Virus record (IMG/VR): IMGVR_UViG_3300031251_000002
Location: 1-64,000 of that record
Strand: one strand, 5' to 3'
Origin: a virus
DNA: 64,000 nt
Each line of letters starts with the position of its first letter. The stretch's first letter is position 1. The notes beneath the pieces are model-generated. The model had not been told where the DNA came from. It did no database searches and saw nothing but the letters and a program-made list of their open reading frames with translations. Below, piece after piece: positions 52,501 through 61,950 of this stretch. Made by a program: the position numbers and the translations under genes.

Positions 52501-52733
52501 AGCTGTCAGCCAGCCATAAGAAGGTTCTACACCACTTGGCGCTTCGGTTCCCAGCAACAGTATCCCCGGCTTCGATAGGTGCAGAGGTTAACGGTGAGGG
52601 CGCGAAGTGGGCCGCTCCGATTTGCGCCAAGCTGAACGAGAAGAAACTGATCGACCGTAACGAACTCGGCCACTATAGGATTAACGACGATGGGATCGCA
52701 GCGTTACGGGAGACGATGGGTGATAAGGATTAG
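52497..52733 (+). CDS. winged-helix DNA-binding protein
   Basis: 78 aa from GTG (GTGA overlap). S-H-K-K-V-L-H-H-L-A, P-A-S-I-G-A-E-V and A-A-P-I-C-A-K-L-N-E-K-K-L-I-D-R followed by a short beta wing are the helix-turn-helix layout of MarR/PadR-like regulators. Coupled to the Acb2-like gene. Confidence 0.72.
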   Translation: MKLSASHKKVLHHLALRFPATVSPASIGAEVNGEGAKWAAPICAKLNEKKLIDRNELGHYRINDDGIAALRETMGDKD

Positions 52734-52839
52734 CCTTCTGACTTTGACATTGGCTGGTCTGTGGTTGTTGCAGAGAAGCAATGCACGGTGGGTATCGCGT
52801 GTTACTTCTGACTACGGTCCAGATACATGGGGCGTATGA
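52720..52839 (+). CDS. 39-aa membrane microprotein
   Basis: GTG start overlapping the previous gene by 14 bases. One hydrophobic helix (I-S-L-L-T-L-T-L-A-G-L-W-L-L) then a polar tail. Its stop overlaps the next ATG. Unknown. Confidence 0.5.
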   Translation: MIRISLLTLTLAGLWLLQRSNARWVSRVTSDYGPDTWGV

Positions 52840-53129
52840 AAGGAAGTATGAATACTGAAGAGTTTCTCAAGTTCATCGAGAACAAGCAGCAGACTGAGGA
52901 TTGCATTTACTCCAACTTCGACCATTGCTTTGACTCAACAATGGTGGAGCAGGTGGAGAAAGGCGCATACGCCCAGCATGCGGCGTACAACTTCTGTGGC
53001 TACGTCTGGAAGGACAACGAAGGTTGGCATGAGGCCCAGATGGTGTACGGCAGTGTTGTTCGTATCCTGCATGCCGCGACGGCAGAGGCGGTAATCAAAG
53101 AAGCGAATGAGTGCGGGGGCACGGATTGA
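52836..53129 (+). CDS. hypothetical protein
   Basis: 97 aa (93 aa if the ATG at 52848 is used, which has AAAGGAAG upstream). Helical with I-Y-S-N-F-D-H-C-F-D and aromatic residues. Its stop overlaps the TTG of the phosphatase-like gene. Confidence 0.66.
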   Translation: MKGSMNTEEFLKFIENKQQTEDCIYSNFDHCFDSTMVEQVEKGAYAQHAAYNFCGYVWKDNEGWHEAQMVYGSVVRILHAATAEAVIKEANECGGTD

Positions 53130-53449
53130 AAAAGATTCTGACAGTCTGTGAGGGGGGTAACGTTCGATCCGTTGGCTTGGCGTACGCGCTGAAGTCCAAC
53201 GGTCAGGACGCGGTAGCGGCTAGCTGGCGCTTCAACACCAAAGAGACACTGGCCATGCTGTACCGATGGGCTGACTTCATCGTGGTCATGCAGCCCGAGA
53301 TGATGGAGCATATTCCGAATCGCTATAAGCCCAAGCTCCGCTGCATAGACGTTGGTCCGGATCGCTTCGGGTCTGCCTTCCACCCGGAGTTGCAGGGGAT
53401 CTTTCAGGCGCACATGCTGGACTGGCAAGCCCGAGACTTTGAGCTATGA
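53126..53449 (+). CDS. low-molecular-weight phosphatase-like protein
   Basis: 107 aa from TTG. I-L-T-V-C-E-G-G-N-V-R-S-V-G-L-A-Y-A-L-K has the Cx5R(S) loop (C8, R14) at the N-terminus as in LMW protein tyrosine phosphatases, and W-A-D-F-I-V-V-M and D-V-G-P-D-R-F later. The family's usual C-terminal DPY loop is not clear. It might act on phosphoproteins or cyclic nucleotide intermediates. Confidence 0.74.
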   Translation: MKKILTVCEGGNVRSVGLAYALKSNGQDAVAASWRFNTKETLAMLYRWADFIVVMQPEMMEHIPNRYKPKLRCIDVGPDRFGSAFHPELQGIFQAHMLDWQARDFEL

Positions 53450-53667
53450 CGAAATTTCAGGAAGCTGAGGCTCGCTGGAATCGTGTTACCGAGGAAGCTC
53501 TAGCGAAGCGGAAAGCAATGTTCTTGGCCGGGGTTTCTTTTGAGCTAGTTCAGGCCGAGTGGAAGCGAACCATCCCAGCGGAGTTGGATCTCTGGTTGTC
53601 GGCGTTGGCTGAAGAGAATCCATGGATGGCTCCCGCGCTGACTTGGAGGCCAGATGACCCTGATTGA
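53446..53667 (+). CDS. small helical protein
   Basis: 73 aa, Glu/Trp-rich helix (A-E-A-R-W-N-R-V-T-E-E-A-L). ATGA overlap with the previous gene. Unknown. Confidence 0.66.
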   Translation: MTKFQEAEARWNRVTEEALAKRKAMFLAGVSFELVQAEWKRTIPAELDLWLSALAEENPWMAPALTWRPDDPD

Positions 53668-54484
53668 GATGCTGGAGCATCGGGCTGCAAGCTTCTATCA
53701 GGGCGTCCTAGAGGGCAAGGCTCTGGCCACCCACGCGGCCCCGTCCAATACTGCCCGTCAGGCCCTAGCCCTAAAGGCCCGTAATTTCCTTCGTACGGAC
53801 CCTTATGGGCGCAAGGCCAGCCCGTCCTACCACGCAGACATGGAGGCGCAGTTCAAGGCCCTCCAGACGGCCTTCAGAGCCAAATTACGGGGTCTGTACC
53901 GGAACTGGGAGAAGACTGGGAACATTGACGCCTTCAAAGCCCAGTCCGAGAAGGTTTTCAAGGACCACTACACCAAGGTCTTCCAGCTAGGCATGACCTC
54001 TGGCGACCTGAGCCGTCACACCAATCCCGGTGCCCGCCGAGTCCGAGCGGCGCTGGTGACGCCCGCTGATCGGGCTTGGATCGCCTCCGCCGCCAAGGAG
54101 GAACTCGGCTTCTGGAAGAAGTTCCTGTCGGATCTGCGGTTCGGTCGGGTCGGCGGGGATCCATTCAAGCGGATTGACATGTACGTGAAGTCCGCTGAGG
54201 CTCCGTATCACGCGGGCAAGGTTGTAGCTCTGCCCCACCAGACAGGCATTCGCTGGCGCTACAGCCCAATCGTGGAGAAGCACTGCGCGGGTTGCCTGTA
54301 CTTGGCCAGCCAAGGGCCGTACACGAAAGAGTCCCTTCCCTGCACCCCACGGGACGGGTCAACCCTCTGCCGATTCAACTGCAAATGCGAACTTGATTAC
54401 TTCGACATCACAGCCGAGGAGTATGTTAAGCTCTCCCGAAAGAGTAAGACATGGCTACTGAGCAGAGTCAAAAGTCGCAGGTAA
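53654..54484 (+). CDS. MuF-like head morphogenesis protein
   Basis: 276 aa. Helical N-terminal half, then Y-S-P-I-V-E-K-H-C-A-G-C-L-Y-L-A-S-Q-G-P-Y...L-P-C-T-P-R-D-G-S-T-L-C-R-F-N-C-K-C-E-L, the cysteine-rich C-terminal signature of phage Mu-F / minor head proteins, which bind near the portal. That the portal lies about 35 kb away is unusual. Confidence 0.78.
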   Translation: MTLIEMLEHRAASFYQGVLEGKALATHAAPSNTARQALALKARNFLRTDPYGRKASPSYHADMEAQFKALQTAFRAKLRGLYRNWEKTGNIDAFKAQSEKVFKDHYTKVFQLGMTSGDLSRHTNPGARRVRAALVTPADRAWIASAAKEELGFWKKFLSDLRFGRVGGDPFKRIDMYVKSAEAPYHAGKVVALPHQTGIRWRYSPIVEKHCAGCLYLASQGPYTKESLPCTPRDGSTLCRFNCKCELDYFDITAEEYVKLSRKSKTWLLSRVKSRR

Positions 54485-54864
54485 AGCATTGTAAGAAGCA
54501 CGGTCGCGTCTGGCACTATGCCGTTCGCTACTGGGCACAAGTAATCCGCCACCCCGGCGTGATTAAAAATCCCCTCTCGACCAGCGAGAATCCGATTCTT
54601 CGCCGCCGCAAGGTGCGCTTTGTCTGTAAGGCATGCCAGCGGGTGATGCATGCCCGACGGAAGAGGAAGAAGGCCAAGGCAGATAAGGCTTGGGCGCTTG
54701 CTAACCCGGATAAGGTGAAAGCCGCGCAGAGGAAATACTACCTGCGTAACAAAGAGCGTCGTCATGCAGCTTCGCGTCGTTGGCGGCAGCGTAAGGCAGC
54801 GGCGGATCCGGCGTGGGCAGCAGCTTCACTGGAACGCTTGAAGAGTTGGAAGAAGAAGGCATGA
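54451..54864 (+). CDS. very basic Cys/His protein
   Basis: 137 aa. H-C-K-K-H-G-R-V...C-K-A-C-Q-R-V-M-H and a C-terminal K-A-A-Q-R-K-Y-Y-L-R-N-K-E-R-R-H, Arg/Lys-rich. HNH-like cysteines without the H-N-H core, so probably a nucleic-acid-binding protein. Overlaps the MuF-like gene by 34 bases. Confidence 0.66.
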   Translation: MATEQSQKSQVKHCKKHGRVWHYAVRYWAQVIRHPGVIKNPLSTSENPILRRRKVRFVCKACQRVMHARRKRKKAKADKAWALANPDKVKAAQRKYYLRNKERRHAASRRWRQRKAAADPAWAAASLERLKSWKKKA

Positions 54865-54932
54865 TCTTTTTGGTTTTACTGGCGATCATGGCTGTAGTTC
54901 TCTTCTTTACAGAAGCAGACGATGAACCTTGA
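54861..54932 (+). CDS. 23-aa membrane microprotein
   Basis: I-F-L-V-L-L-A-I-M-A-V-V-L-F-F then an acidic tail; ATG overlaps the previous stop. Very short but in-phase with the operon. Confidence 0.4.
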   Translation: MIFLVLLAIMAVVLFFTEADDEP

Positions 54933-54976
54933 CACAGTAAACACCGGTCTCTAAAATCGCATCAATCTCGGGTACG

Positions 54977-55028
54977 GGGCGGGAAGTGGGGCTTAGTCCT
55001 TTCGACCACTTCCCGCCCTTTTCTTTTT
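54977..55028 (+). terminator. strong intrinsic terminator
   Basis: Perfect 13-bp stem GGGCGGGAAGTGG/CCACTTCCCGCCC with a 16-base loop, followed by TTTTCTTTTT. It closes the accessory region. The surrounding gap (54933-55244) otherwise holds only a possible microprotein. Confidence 0.95.
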
Positions 55029-55095
55029 CTCCTAAAAACATAAGCTGTCGTCTCTGTTAACCCCTTAGAAGTTGATTCTTCTACAGGTGGCGTAA

Positions 55096-55194
55096 CTGTT
55101 CAAAATTGACTGGACGCGCTTAGTAGGCTTGATCGTCACATGGTTCCCCATCTTTCTGGCCATGTGGTATCTCGTTAGTCTCCCACCTGACTGA
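55096..55194 (+). CDS. possible 32-aa membrane microprotein
   Basis: From a CTG with AGGTGG upstream: L-V-G-L-I-V-T-W-F-P-I-F-L-A-M-W-Y-L-V in the middle. Non-standard start and small size make it tentative. Confidence 0.3.
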   Translation: MFKIDWTRLVGLIVTWFPIFLAMWYLVSLPPD

Positions 55195-55244
55195 GAAATC
55201 AACCTATTTGCCGGTTTTCAAGCCTTCGCTGGGATTGTTCAAAC

Positions 55245-58200
55245 ATGAGTAGAGAGAACCTTCGCGGTGTCATCAGCGGTCTGCCGAAGACCCTCATTGA
55301 CACGCCTGTTACCCCAGACGCCCAACCCCTGATGGAAGTCAAACCATCTGACTTCAAGCCTTGCGCTCGCTGCAACGGTACGGGTAAGGTAGACGGCAAG
55401 CAGTGTGTTCTCTGTCAGGCCAAGGGGACGATGCTCCACCGGCCTGTTCCCGAGTCGAAGTCCATTCTCTCTGAGGTCTGTCAGGCATGCGGTGGTCACG
55501 GCGCACAGGGGCTGAAGACCTGTGTAATCTGTCAGGGCGAGCCATTCATGGTTAACTTCACGAACGAAGCTGTGGATCCTCTCTGCTCATGTCGGCATCC
55601 ATTTAGTAAGCATACGAGCCGTCCCGGTGATATCGCTGGTCACGCGGGCGCATGTACTAGCAATCCAACCATCCCACCGAAGCCCGGATTTGGGTGTCGC
55701 TGTCAATACTTTTCCTTGAAGCCGAACGAGCCTGATCCTTGGACTATCGAGAAACAGTTCCATGAAGCAGTTCTTCCTCATAAATATGATGTTAGCTGCC
55801 AGTGCGGTTGGTCGTGTGTTGGAAAGCACAGCGTTCTTAGTGATGCGACCGAGTGTGCCTATCATCATGAGGGATCAGGATCAGGCCACAACTGTGAGAT
55901 TGAAGATAAGGGCACGGGTCTGACCTTCAACTCTATGGGCAGCATCACTGATTACTACGAGTCCGCCGAACCTCCCGATACGCAGCCTGAGTTGACCTGT
56001 AAGAAGTGCGATAAGCGCTTTTCTCCCGATGACGCGGAGTGGAAAGCAGCCCAGCGCGGCGACCCCTTCGTTTGTGCCGAGTGCAAGGCCAAGAAGAAGA
56101 CGAACGAAGCTGTGAATGAGATGGCTGATGCTATCAAGGCCAAGATCAAGGCGCAGCTTCAGGGCAAATACCCTGATGATGTTCTCAAGAAGGCTTTAGC
56201 TAGGACAGAGCGCTGGCAAAAGGCCGCATACGGCAGCAAGGACTGGTCAAGTCATCAGGATGAGTCAGGCTACGACAACCTCGTTGGGACTGTAGAACTG
56301 TACGCTGATGAGATTACCAAAGAGCAGGCTGGCAAGACGGGTCCAACTGCTAACCAGAGCCAGTTTGGTATCTGGTCGCCTAACGTTAGAAACCGCAAGG
56401 GTGAAGCTGAGGGTACGAGCTACAAGGGCTTCTGGCTTGACCAAGACAGTTCAAATCCGCACACAGGCTATCCCGGTGGGATGTGGTACGCGCTGACCAA
56501 GAGTGGCGTACCTGTTACAGACGGTGCTCCGTCCATCGAAGCTCTCAAGAAAGAGATCGACAAGATTGTGGCTCATGGCGCGGATGCGAACCGTTGCCCG
56601 TGTTGCGAGACTGTCGAGAAAGTCCTGTACGGCGTGAAGAACGGCGACGAGGACTGGCAGGAGCAGCTTCTTCTCAGTGGTCCCAACGCGACAGACGCGA
56701 ACATCGAGAAGGTCAAACAGCTAGCGGCCAAGGACGGCTTTGGGAAGTTTCGCGTTGCTTCGATTGACCTGAGCAAGCCGCCCGACTTTACCAAGGCTCT
56801 GCGGAAGAACGAGGCTGATGACCATTGTCGTGTCCGTGGGACCGACGGTGAGACACGGATCTGCGGCGAGAGGAAGCCCTGTCCCCTTCACGACGACGAA
56901 GGCCGGAAGGGCGAAGCCAACTCCTATCGCCACCCCAAGACCGGCCAGTTCGACGCCAAGGAAGGCGACTGCTGGGCGTGTGAGGGATCAGGGACGAAGG
57001 AAGACGGACAGGGCCGCTGCGCGATGTGCGATGGTGGCAAGAAGCTCCCCAACCAAGGTAACAACCTGAAGCGAAACGAGGGGCGGGACTACTCAGCAAA
57101 GGTTACTGGCCCGAGCGCAGTTGCTTTGAAGCGTCTTGCGACAGAAGCCGCGAAGCACCAACTCACATCCGAGCAGCAGGGTGCGGTGAACATGGTTCAG
57201 CGGGATACAGTTTCTATCCTCGCACGGCCCAAGCTCGCTCTAGAGATTAAGATGGTGTTGGATTTCGCTATCCTGCATCAGCCATTGAAGCAGGGCGAAT
57301 CTGACGACCGTTGTGGTTACTGCGGTCACACGCCGGTTGCTCACGATCCGAAGATGAGTCTCGGTTCTGGCCTCTGCACGGGTGGCCTTGGCTGCGACTG
57401 CCGTCAGTTCCAAAAGGGCAGTGCGTGGGTCGAAGCGACCGGTACGGCCATGGTCGCGGGCGCGGAGCCACAGGCTGATGTGGCCTTCAAGGGCGACGAT
57501 CTAAAGGGCGATAGCGATTACGGAGACCGCGACGAGGATTGGTCGATTACCAACACGACCGATCTTCCGCGAAACGAGGGCACAGTGGACGATCTACCAG
57601 TTAACATCAAGCGCATGTGGAAGAACGATGAGTTCCATTGTCCAATCTGTGACCTGAGCATTGGCAAGAACCTGCTGGGTGACATACCTCACGCCCTAGC
57701 GGCTCAGCACCTGTCACAAGCCCACCCCGGCGACAAGGCGTCCATCCTAGCGGGCAACTTTGAGCCAAAGATGGGATCTGCGGCCTCGTACATCAAAATG
57801 GAAGCTGAGGACAAGAAGATCGTTTTCAAGTGTCAGGAGTGCGGCAAGAAGCTCCCCGGTACGGCCCGCAAATGCTCCAAGTGCGGCTCTGAGGACATTG
57901 ATCTAGCTGAAGCCTACATGGACAACACCAAATGCGAGACTTGTGACCACGCCTCACGGTTGCACAACGAAGGCGAAGGCCGCTGCTTTGCCGAAGTGAA
58001 CGATGAGGGCGGTGGGACTGATTGCCGATGCAAGAAGTTCGTTCGCGGTAAGAACGAGGCTGGAGACTACTGCCCGAAGTGCGACCACGCGATGAAGGAT
58101 CATTCGGCCAATGGTTGCGAAGTCTGTGCGGATCACGGGGAGAAGTGCAACGTAGTTGATGAGGCCAACACTTGGTTGATGGCCCGCTCCTCGTCCCAGC

Positions 58201-59807
58201 CGAAGCTGGCCGAGCCGACCTTTACCCACGCGGACGCTATCGAGGCGTGGCAGAACTTCCGCATGCCCGCTGATATTGAGCGCCGCAAGCAGCTACAGAA
58301 GTTCTGGCTCCAGCAGCATCAGGACTTCTCCGTGGGCGGTAGTCAGTTCAACGACCCGGATGCTGAGGCACATCGTTACTACTACAAGCTGTTACTTCAG
58401 ACGTTGGGCGTCAAGGTAGCTGAAGAGGTTACACGTTGGACTGAAACTACGTCCGGCTCGGTGCATAGACCCGGCATTGACACCTATACTGGTTATAGCG
58501 AAATGAACGAAGCCATGCAGTGCTTCTGCGGCCACTCCAAGACGGCGCATGAGGATGGCGTAGGCAAGTGTAGCAGCAGCGGGAACACCTCTGCGGGTGC
58601 GTGTCTCTGCAAGAGCTACAGGAATCGTCCTGTCAAGGAAGCCTTCCCCAACGACGGCCCCGGTGAGGACATGGGCACAGACATGCCTGAGATGGGCGAC
58701 GACGAGTGGACACGCAACGTGATTACTGGCGACGGCACCGGCTCGACAGTCGGCGTCGAGGATAAGAATGAGGCCGAAGAGCTTCGATGGAAGGCTGGAG
58801 ATATCGTGATAATTCGTTCGCATAACAGCGAACCGGGTCACGGTCTTTCCTATTCGGCTGCTGCCATCGTTGCTTTCGAGGATGGCGTTGCTGGCGGATG
58901 GGATGTGTACGATGGAGCGAGCTTGGATGCGCCGACTTTGGAAACGAGCTTCTACGGCTTCAGCGTACTCCGTGTAAGGCGGGGGACGGCGGGGAAGAAT
59001 GAGGCCGAAGAGGTTACTTCTCCTCTCAACACCTATCTCGCTGTTCACAGCAAGAAGGGCAAGATCCAACTCAAGGCTGCGACGACCTATCAAGCTCAGC
59101 AGCTAGCTGCCAAGCAGATGGGTGTCCCTAAGCCGTTTGAGATTTCGATCCACCTGATTGGCAAAGCAGACGGTACACCCGTTCCCGTCCATGTCGAAAG
59201 CACTAATACTACGCCCTATGTTAAGCCGTTACAGGCTTTCTCCTATCGCGTAGGTCAGAAGTACGACTCCGCATACAACTCAAAGCTGGCACAGGCAGTC
59301 GGTCGGATCGTGGTTCCGGCCAGCCATATCTTTGAACCTGATAGCGTGGCGGATGCGAACGACTGCGATCTCTACACGACGATGATCGCCTTGCGGCTGA
59401 AGGAGCTTGGTTACTTACTGCTAAGCCCACAGGACAAGGCGGAGTGGGAGACTCTTTCAACGAAATTCATGCAGGACGTTCAGGCATACGCTGGACACTA
59501 CGATAAGCATGAGTCAATCGCGCCAGACGATGGGACGCGCATCTCGTCTGACTGGGGCGACATCTGGGGCGACCCGACCAAGAGCGGGATTACTCCTCGC
59601 CATGAGACGGCTGAGGCGGTCCTCGCGTCGATCTCCCTGCTCCAGTCTGCTTTTGTAGAGGGTGTTGAGACACTAACCATGTGCCACAACTGCGGTCATG
59701 CGGAGCATTTCCACCTCCTTGGAGCAGCCCTTGGCGCACAAGGGTTTGCTGATAATTCAACAGCTTGTTACGTAGATGGCTGCACTTGCGGGATGTTTAC
59801 AGCATGA
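55245..59807 (+). CDS. giant zinc-module protein with repeated N-E-(A/G) sites
   Basis: 1520 aa. It is built of segments that each carry one or more zinc motifs (CxxCxGxG, CxCxH...H...C.C..F or CxxC ribbons). Nine N-E-(A/G) sites, mostly preceded by K, R or T, end at residues 108, 288, 523, 612, 778, 938, 1089, 1176 and 1253; segments are 77-267 aa. Zinc motifs often start 3-5 residues after a site. T4-type prohead proteases cut after x-x-E before A/G/S, so this could be a polyprotein or multi-domain scaffold processed during head maturation. Otherwise it could be a bead-on-string nucleic-acid-binding protein. No signal peptide. Confidence 0.72.
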   Translation: MSRENLRGVISGLPKTLIDTPVTPDAQPLMEVKPSDFKPCARCNGTGKVDGKQCVLCQAKGTMLHRPVPESKSILSEVCQACGGHGAQGLKTCVICQGEPFMVNFTNEAVDPLCSCRHPFSKHTSRPGDIAGHAGACTSNPTIPPKPGFGCRCQYFSLKPNEPDPWTIEKQFHEAVLPHKYDVSCQCGWSCVGKHSVLSDATECAYHHEGSGSGHNCEIEDKGTGLTFNSMGSITDYYESAEPPDTQPELTCKKCDKRFSPDDAEWKAAQRGDPFVCAECKAKKKTNEAVNEMADAIKAKIKAQLQGKYPDDVLKKALARTERWQKAAYGSKDWSSHQDESGYDNLVGTVELYADEITKEQAGKTGPTANQSQFGIWSPNVRNRKGEAEGTSYKGFWLDQDSSNPHTGYPGGMWYALTKSGVPVTDGAPSIEALKKEIDKIVAHGADANRCPCCETVEKVLYGVKNGDEDWQEQLLLSGPNATDANIEKVKQLAAKDGFGKFRVASIDLSKPPDFTKALRKNEADDHCRVRGTDGETRICGERKPCPLHDDEGRKGEANSYRHPKTGQFDAKEGDCWACEGSGTKEDGQGRCAMCDGGKKLPNQGNNLKRNEGRDYSAKVTGPSAVALKRLATEAAKHQLTSEQQGAVNMVQRDTVSILARPKLALEIKMVLDFAILHQPLKQGESDDRCGYCGHTPVAHDPKMSLGSGLCTGGLGCDCRQFQKGSAWVEATGTAMVAGAEPQADVAFKGDDLKGDSDYGDRDEDWSITNTTDLPRNEGTVDDLPVNIKRMWKNDEFHCPICDLSIGKNLLGDIPHALAAQHLSQAHPGDKASILAGNFEPKMGSAASYIKMEAEDKKIVFKCQECGKKLPGTARKCSKCGSEDIDLAEAYMDNTKCETCDHASRLHNEGEGRCFAEVNDEGGGTDCRCKKFVRGKNEAGDYCPKCDHAMKDHSANGCEVCADHGEKCNVVDEANTWLMARSSSQPKLAEPTFTHADAIEAWQNFRMPADIERRKQLQKFWLQQHQDFSVGGSQFNDPDAEAHRYYYKLLLQTLGVKVAEEVTRWTETTSGSVHRPGIDTYTGYSEMNEAMQCFCGHSKTAHEDGVGKCSSSGNTSAGACLCKSYRNRPVKEAFPNDGPGEDMGTDMPEMGDDEWTRNVITGDGTGSTVGVEDKNEAEELRWKAGDIVIIRSHNSEPGHGLSYSAAAIVAFEDGVAGGWDVYDGASLDAPTLETSFYGFSVLRVRRGTAGKNEAEEVTSPLNTYLAVHSKKGKIQLKAATTYQAQQLAAKQMGVPKPFEISIHLIGKADGTPVPVHVESTNTTPYVKPLQAFSYRVGQKYDSAYNSKLAQAVGRIVVPASHIFEPDSVADANDCDLYTTMIALRLKELGYLLLSPQDKAEWETLSTKFMQDVQAYAGHYDKHESIAPDDGTRISSDWGDIWGDPTKSGITPRHETAEAVLASISLLQSAFVEGVETLTMCHNCGHAEHFHLLGAALGAQGFADNSTACYVDGCTCGMFTA

Positions 59808-61930
59808 AGCTGGTGGAAGCATTTTTCGTAGGGACCAAGCCCGATGGATCCAAGGAAGTTTTCCAAGGCTCCCGGAACCCGACGACAGAAACGCATCCCC
59901 GGTTTAAGTCCATCGCTGGCCCGTTCAGCGAAGAAGAGGCTAAGAAAATGGCTGGCGACGAAAAGAAAGAAGCCCTCAAGCGAGAACTGATGGGAGAGCT
60001 TTCAGATGGTTACGTATCCTGTACCAAGTGTGGTGTGGTTCCCGAGAAAAGCTGTCCGCACAGTGCGCCCTTTAAGAGCGTGACAAAAAAGAACGAGTCC
60101 TCTGGCGTAGTGATCACCGCGCCCGGTGCTGGTGACACTCCTGAGACTCTCCTGAAGGCGATCCCGCGCACGATGGATGCTTCTGCGTTCATCAGCCACA
60201 TCGGTGATCTCGTCGTTGCTGGCAAGGGTGCTGCGCCGACTGACATGAAGTTGACTGGCGAGCCAATTACTCCGAGCGACGTTACCATGATGGCTCAGTG
60301 CAAGATTGGCGAAGCTGAGAATGTCTTTGACAAACATGCACTGAAGATTGCTAAAGACACCCTGAAGATTGCTAAAGACACCCTGAAGATGCATCCAGCG
60401 GTGGTAGGCGTCATGGGCGGCACCACGCACGAAGGTGCCCATCAGACTATCAAGCGCATCACTGGCAAAGACCAGTCCTGCACCCAAGACGGCTGTCCTT
60501 ACAAGCAGACCGGGAAGACCGAATCCCGCGAACTGCGCGAAGGCTCCAGCATCTGCAACTGTGGGGACTCTGAGAACGACCACTACAAGGATCCGCCGTC
60601 TTCTTGCAGCCGCTGTGCTTGCGACTCGTTTGAGTCCAACAGCCTCCCGGATAAGGCGAAGGCTCCTGCTGCAAAGGACAAACCAGTGGACAAGAAGGAA
60701 TCCCTCAAGCGCGAGCTTTTGGGTGAGGATAACTTTGTAACATGCGTTGGGTGCGGCAAAGAAACTCTGTCGCGTGACGCTGCTAATCTTAATGACCGTG
60801 GAAAGTGGGCGAGTCCGCCAGAGGGAAAGCCACATTGCCGGTCTTGCGATATGTATGGGCCACCTGACAATGGTGGTAAGTCGTCTCCCGGTGTCGCTGG
60901 TTATACGAGCCGGGAAGCCGGGTCGGGACCGGCTAAAAAGAATGAGTCGGATGCCTACGACCGCGATTTCACCTGCAAGATGTGCGGTAAGACTGACGAC
61001 GGCCCGGAGTTCGTAGTTGCTGGCAAGCACCCGGTTTGCAAGGCATGCAAAGAGAAGAAGGATCCAGACAAGCCGATTAAGCTGCGCGGGGAATCCACAA
61101 GTAACGATAAAAACTGCCAAGCGTGTGGTGCTTCCGGTGCGTCCCCAAGGGATAGAGGCAACGGTCGAGTTCTCAACCTCTGCTCAACCTGCACTTCTAA
61201 GAAGGCCGAAGGCGCGGTCTTTGCATCCAATGCTAGCCTACATAAGAAGTACCCCGGTCCTGCGGCTGACGCTCAGTCTGACAAAGCTCGAAAGTCCGTA
61301 CCGAACACAGTTTGCAATTTCTGCACTAACCCGGTGACGCCACCGGCAACCGTTTGTGACACTTGCTATGACAAGTTCAACAAGAAGAAGGAATCTAAGG
61401 AGAAACCTATGAAGACCAAGCCAGTTGGCGAGCAGTTTCATGCTCTGGCCAACGCTGCCATCAAGATGATGGTTAGCATTCAGGAGTCCCCGCGAGCGGG
61501 GCGGGTGACCCCGCTACTGGCGCGGTTGGACAAGGTAGCGAACAAGGCAGCGGATGCTGTCGCCGCGAAGATGATGGGGGAGAACCAAGGTTACGAGTTC
61601 CCCGCGCTCTTCAAGGAGTTGAAGGAGATCCACGCCAAGCTCAGGACCGCAATGGGCGAAGGCTGGCACATGTATCCGGCTCTCGGGCTGGGCAATGACT
61701 TCAACATGGGTGGCGATGGTCGCGAGATGTCGCCAGAGCTTTCTGGTGTTGATCCGGTCGAGGGCATGGTTGCTGCGGCAGTCCCGCTCGACGCTGGTGC
61801 CAACAAGATGGAGAACGTTAACAAGTACGTTGACAGTCTCCTGAAGGAAGACGATGACGAGAAGTGCGATACCTGTGGTGGTGTTGACAAGCACGACAGG
61901 AACAAGCACGACGCGGATTTCAAAGGCTAA
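59804..61930 (+). CDS. giant zinc-module protein 2, paralogous to 55245
   Basis: 708 aa. ATG overlaps the stop of the 1520-aa gene. It contains K-N-E-S (ends 98 and 381), K-T-E-S (240), K-K-E-A (56) and K-K-E-S (299), the latter two followed by L-K-R-E-L-(M/L)-G-E, so segments repeat. Zinc motifs (C-T-K-C, C-N-C-G...C-S-R-C-A-C, C-V-G-C-G-K, C-K-M-C, C-Q-A-C, C-N-F-C...C-D-T-C) occur throughout. The last 150 residues are helical and acidic. Likely expressed and processed together with its neighbour. Confidence 0.7.
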   Translation: MKLVEAFFVGTKPDGSKEVFQGSRNPTTETHPRFKSIAGPFSEEEAKKMAGDEKKEALKRELMGELSDGYVSCTKCGVVPEKSCPHSAPFKSVTKKNESSGVVITAPGAGDTPETLLKAIPRTMDASAFISHIGDLVVAGKGAAPTDMKLTGEPITPSDVTMMAQCKIGEAENVFDKHALKIAKDTLKIAKDTLKMHPAVVGVMGGTTHEGAHQTIKRITGKDQSCTQDGCPYKQTGKTESRELREGSSICNCGDSENDHYKDPPSSCSRCACDSFESNSLPDKAKAPAAKDKPVDKKESLKRELLGEDNFVTCVGCGKETLSRDAANLNDRGKWASPPEGKPHCRSCDMYGPPDNGGKSSPGVAGYTSREAGSGPAKKNESDAYDRDFTCKMCGKTDDGPEFVVAGKHPVCKACKEKKDPDKPIKLRGESTSNDKNCQACGASGASPRDRGNGRVLNLCSTCTSKKAEGAVFASNASLHKKYPGPAADAQSDKARKSVPNTVCNFCTNPVTPPATVCDTCYDKFNKKKESKEKPMKTKPVGEQFHALANAAIKMMVSIQESPRAGRVTPLLARLDKVANKAADAVAAKMMGENQGYEFPALFKELKEIHAKLRTAMGEGWHMYPALGLGNDFNMGGDGREMSPELSGVDPVEGMVAAAVPLDAGANKMENVNKYVDSLLKEDDDEKCDTCGGVDKHDRNKHDADFKG
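60341..60390 (+). repeat. 21-bp in-frame tandem repeat
   Basis: CTGAAGATTGCTAAAGACACC twice (60341-60361, 60362-60382) plus an 8-base third start, encoding repeated L-K-I-A-K-D-T. Exact identity implies a recent slippage duplication. Confidence 0.9.
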
Positions 61931-61950
61931 GTTTTACAAGGAGGAGAATC

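Noticed and set aside
54451-54864. Fourth HNH endonuclease
   Set aside because: Cys pairs and basic composition are suggestive, but the D-H and H-N-H catalytic core is missing.
60002-61120. 372-codon open frame on the minus strand
   Set aside because: It is antisense to the zinc-module gene, has no ribosome-binding site and its translation looks like the mirror of GC-biased codons; the plus frame has clear domain structure.
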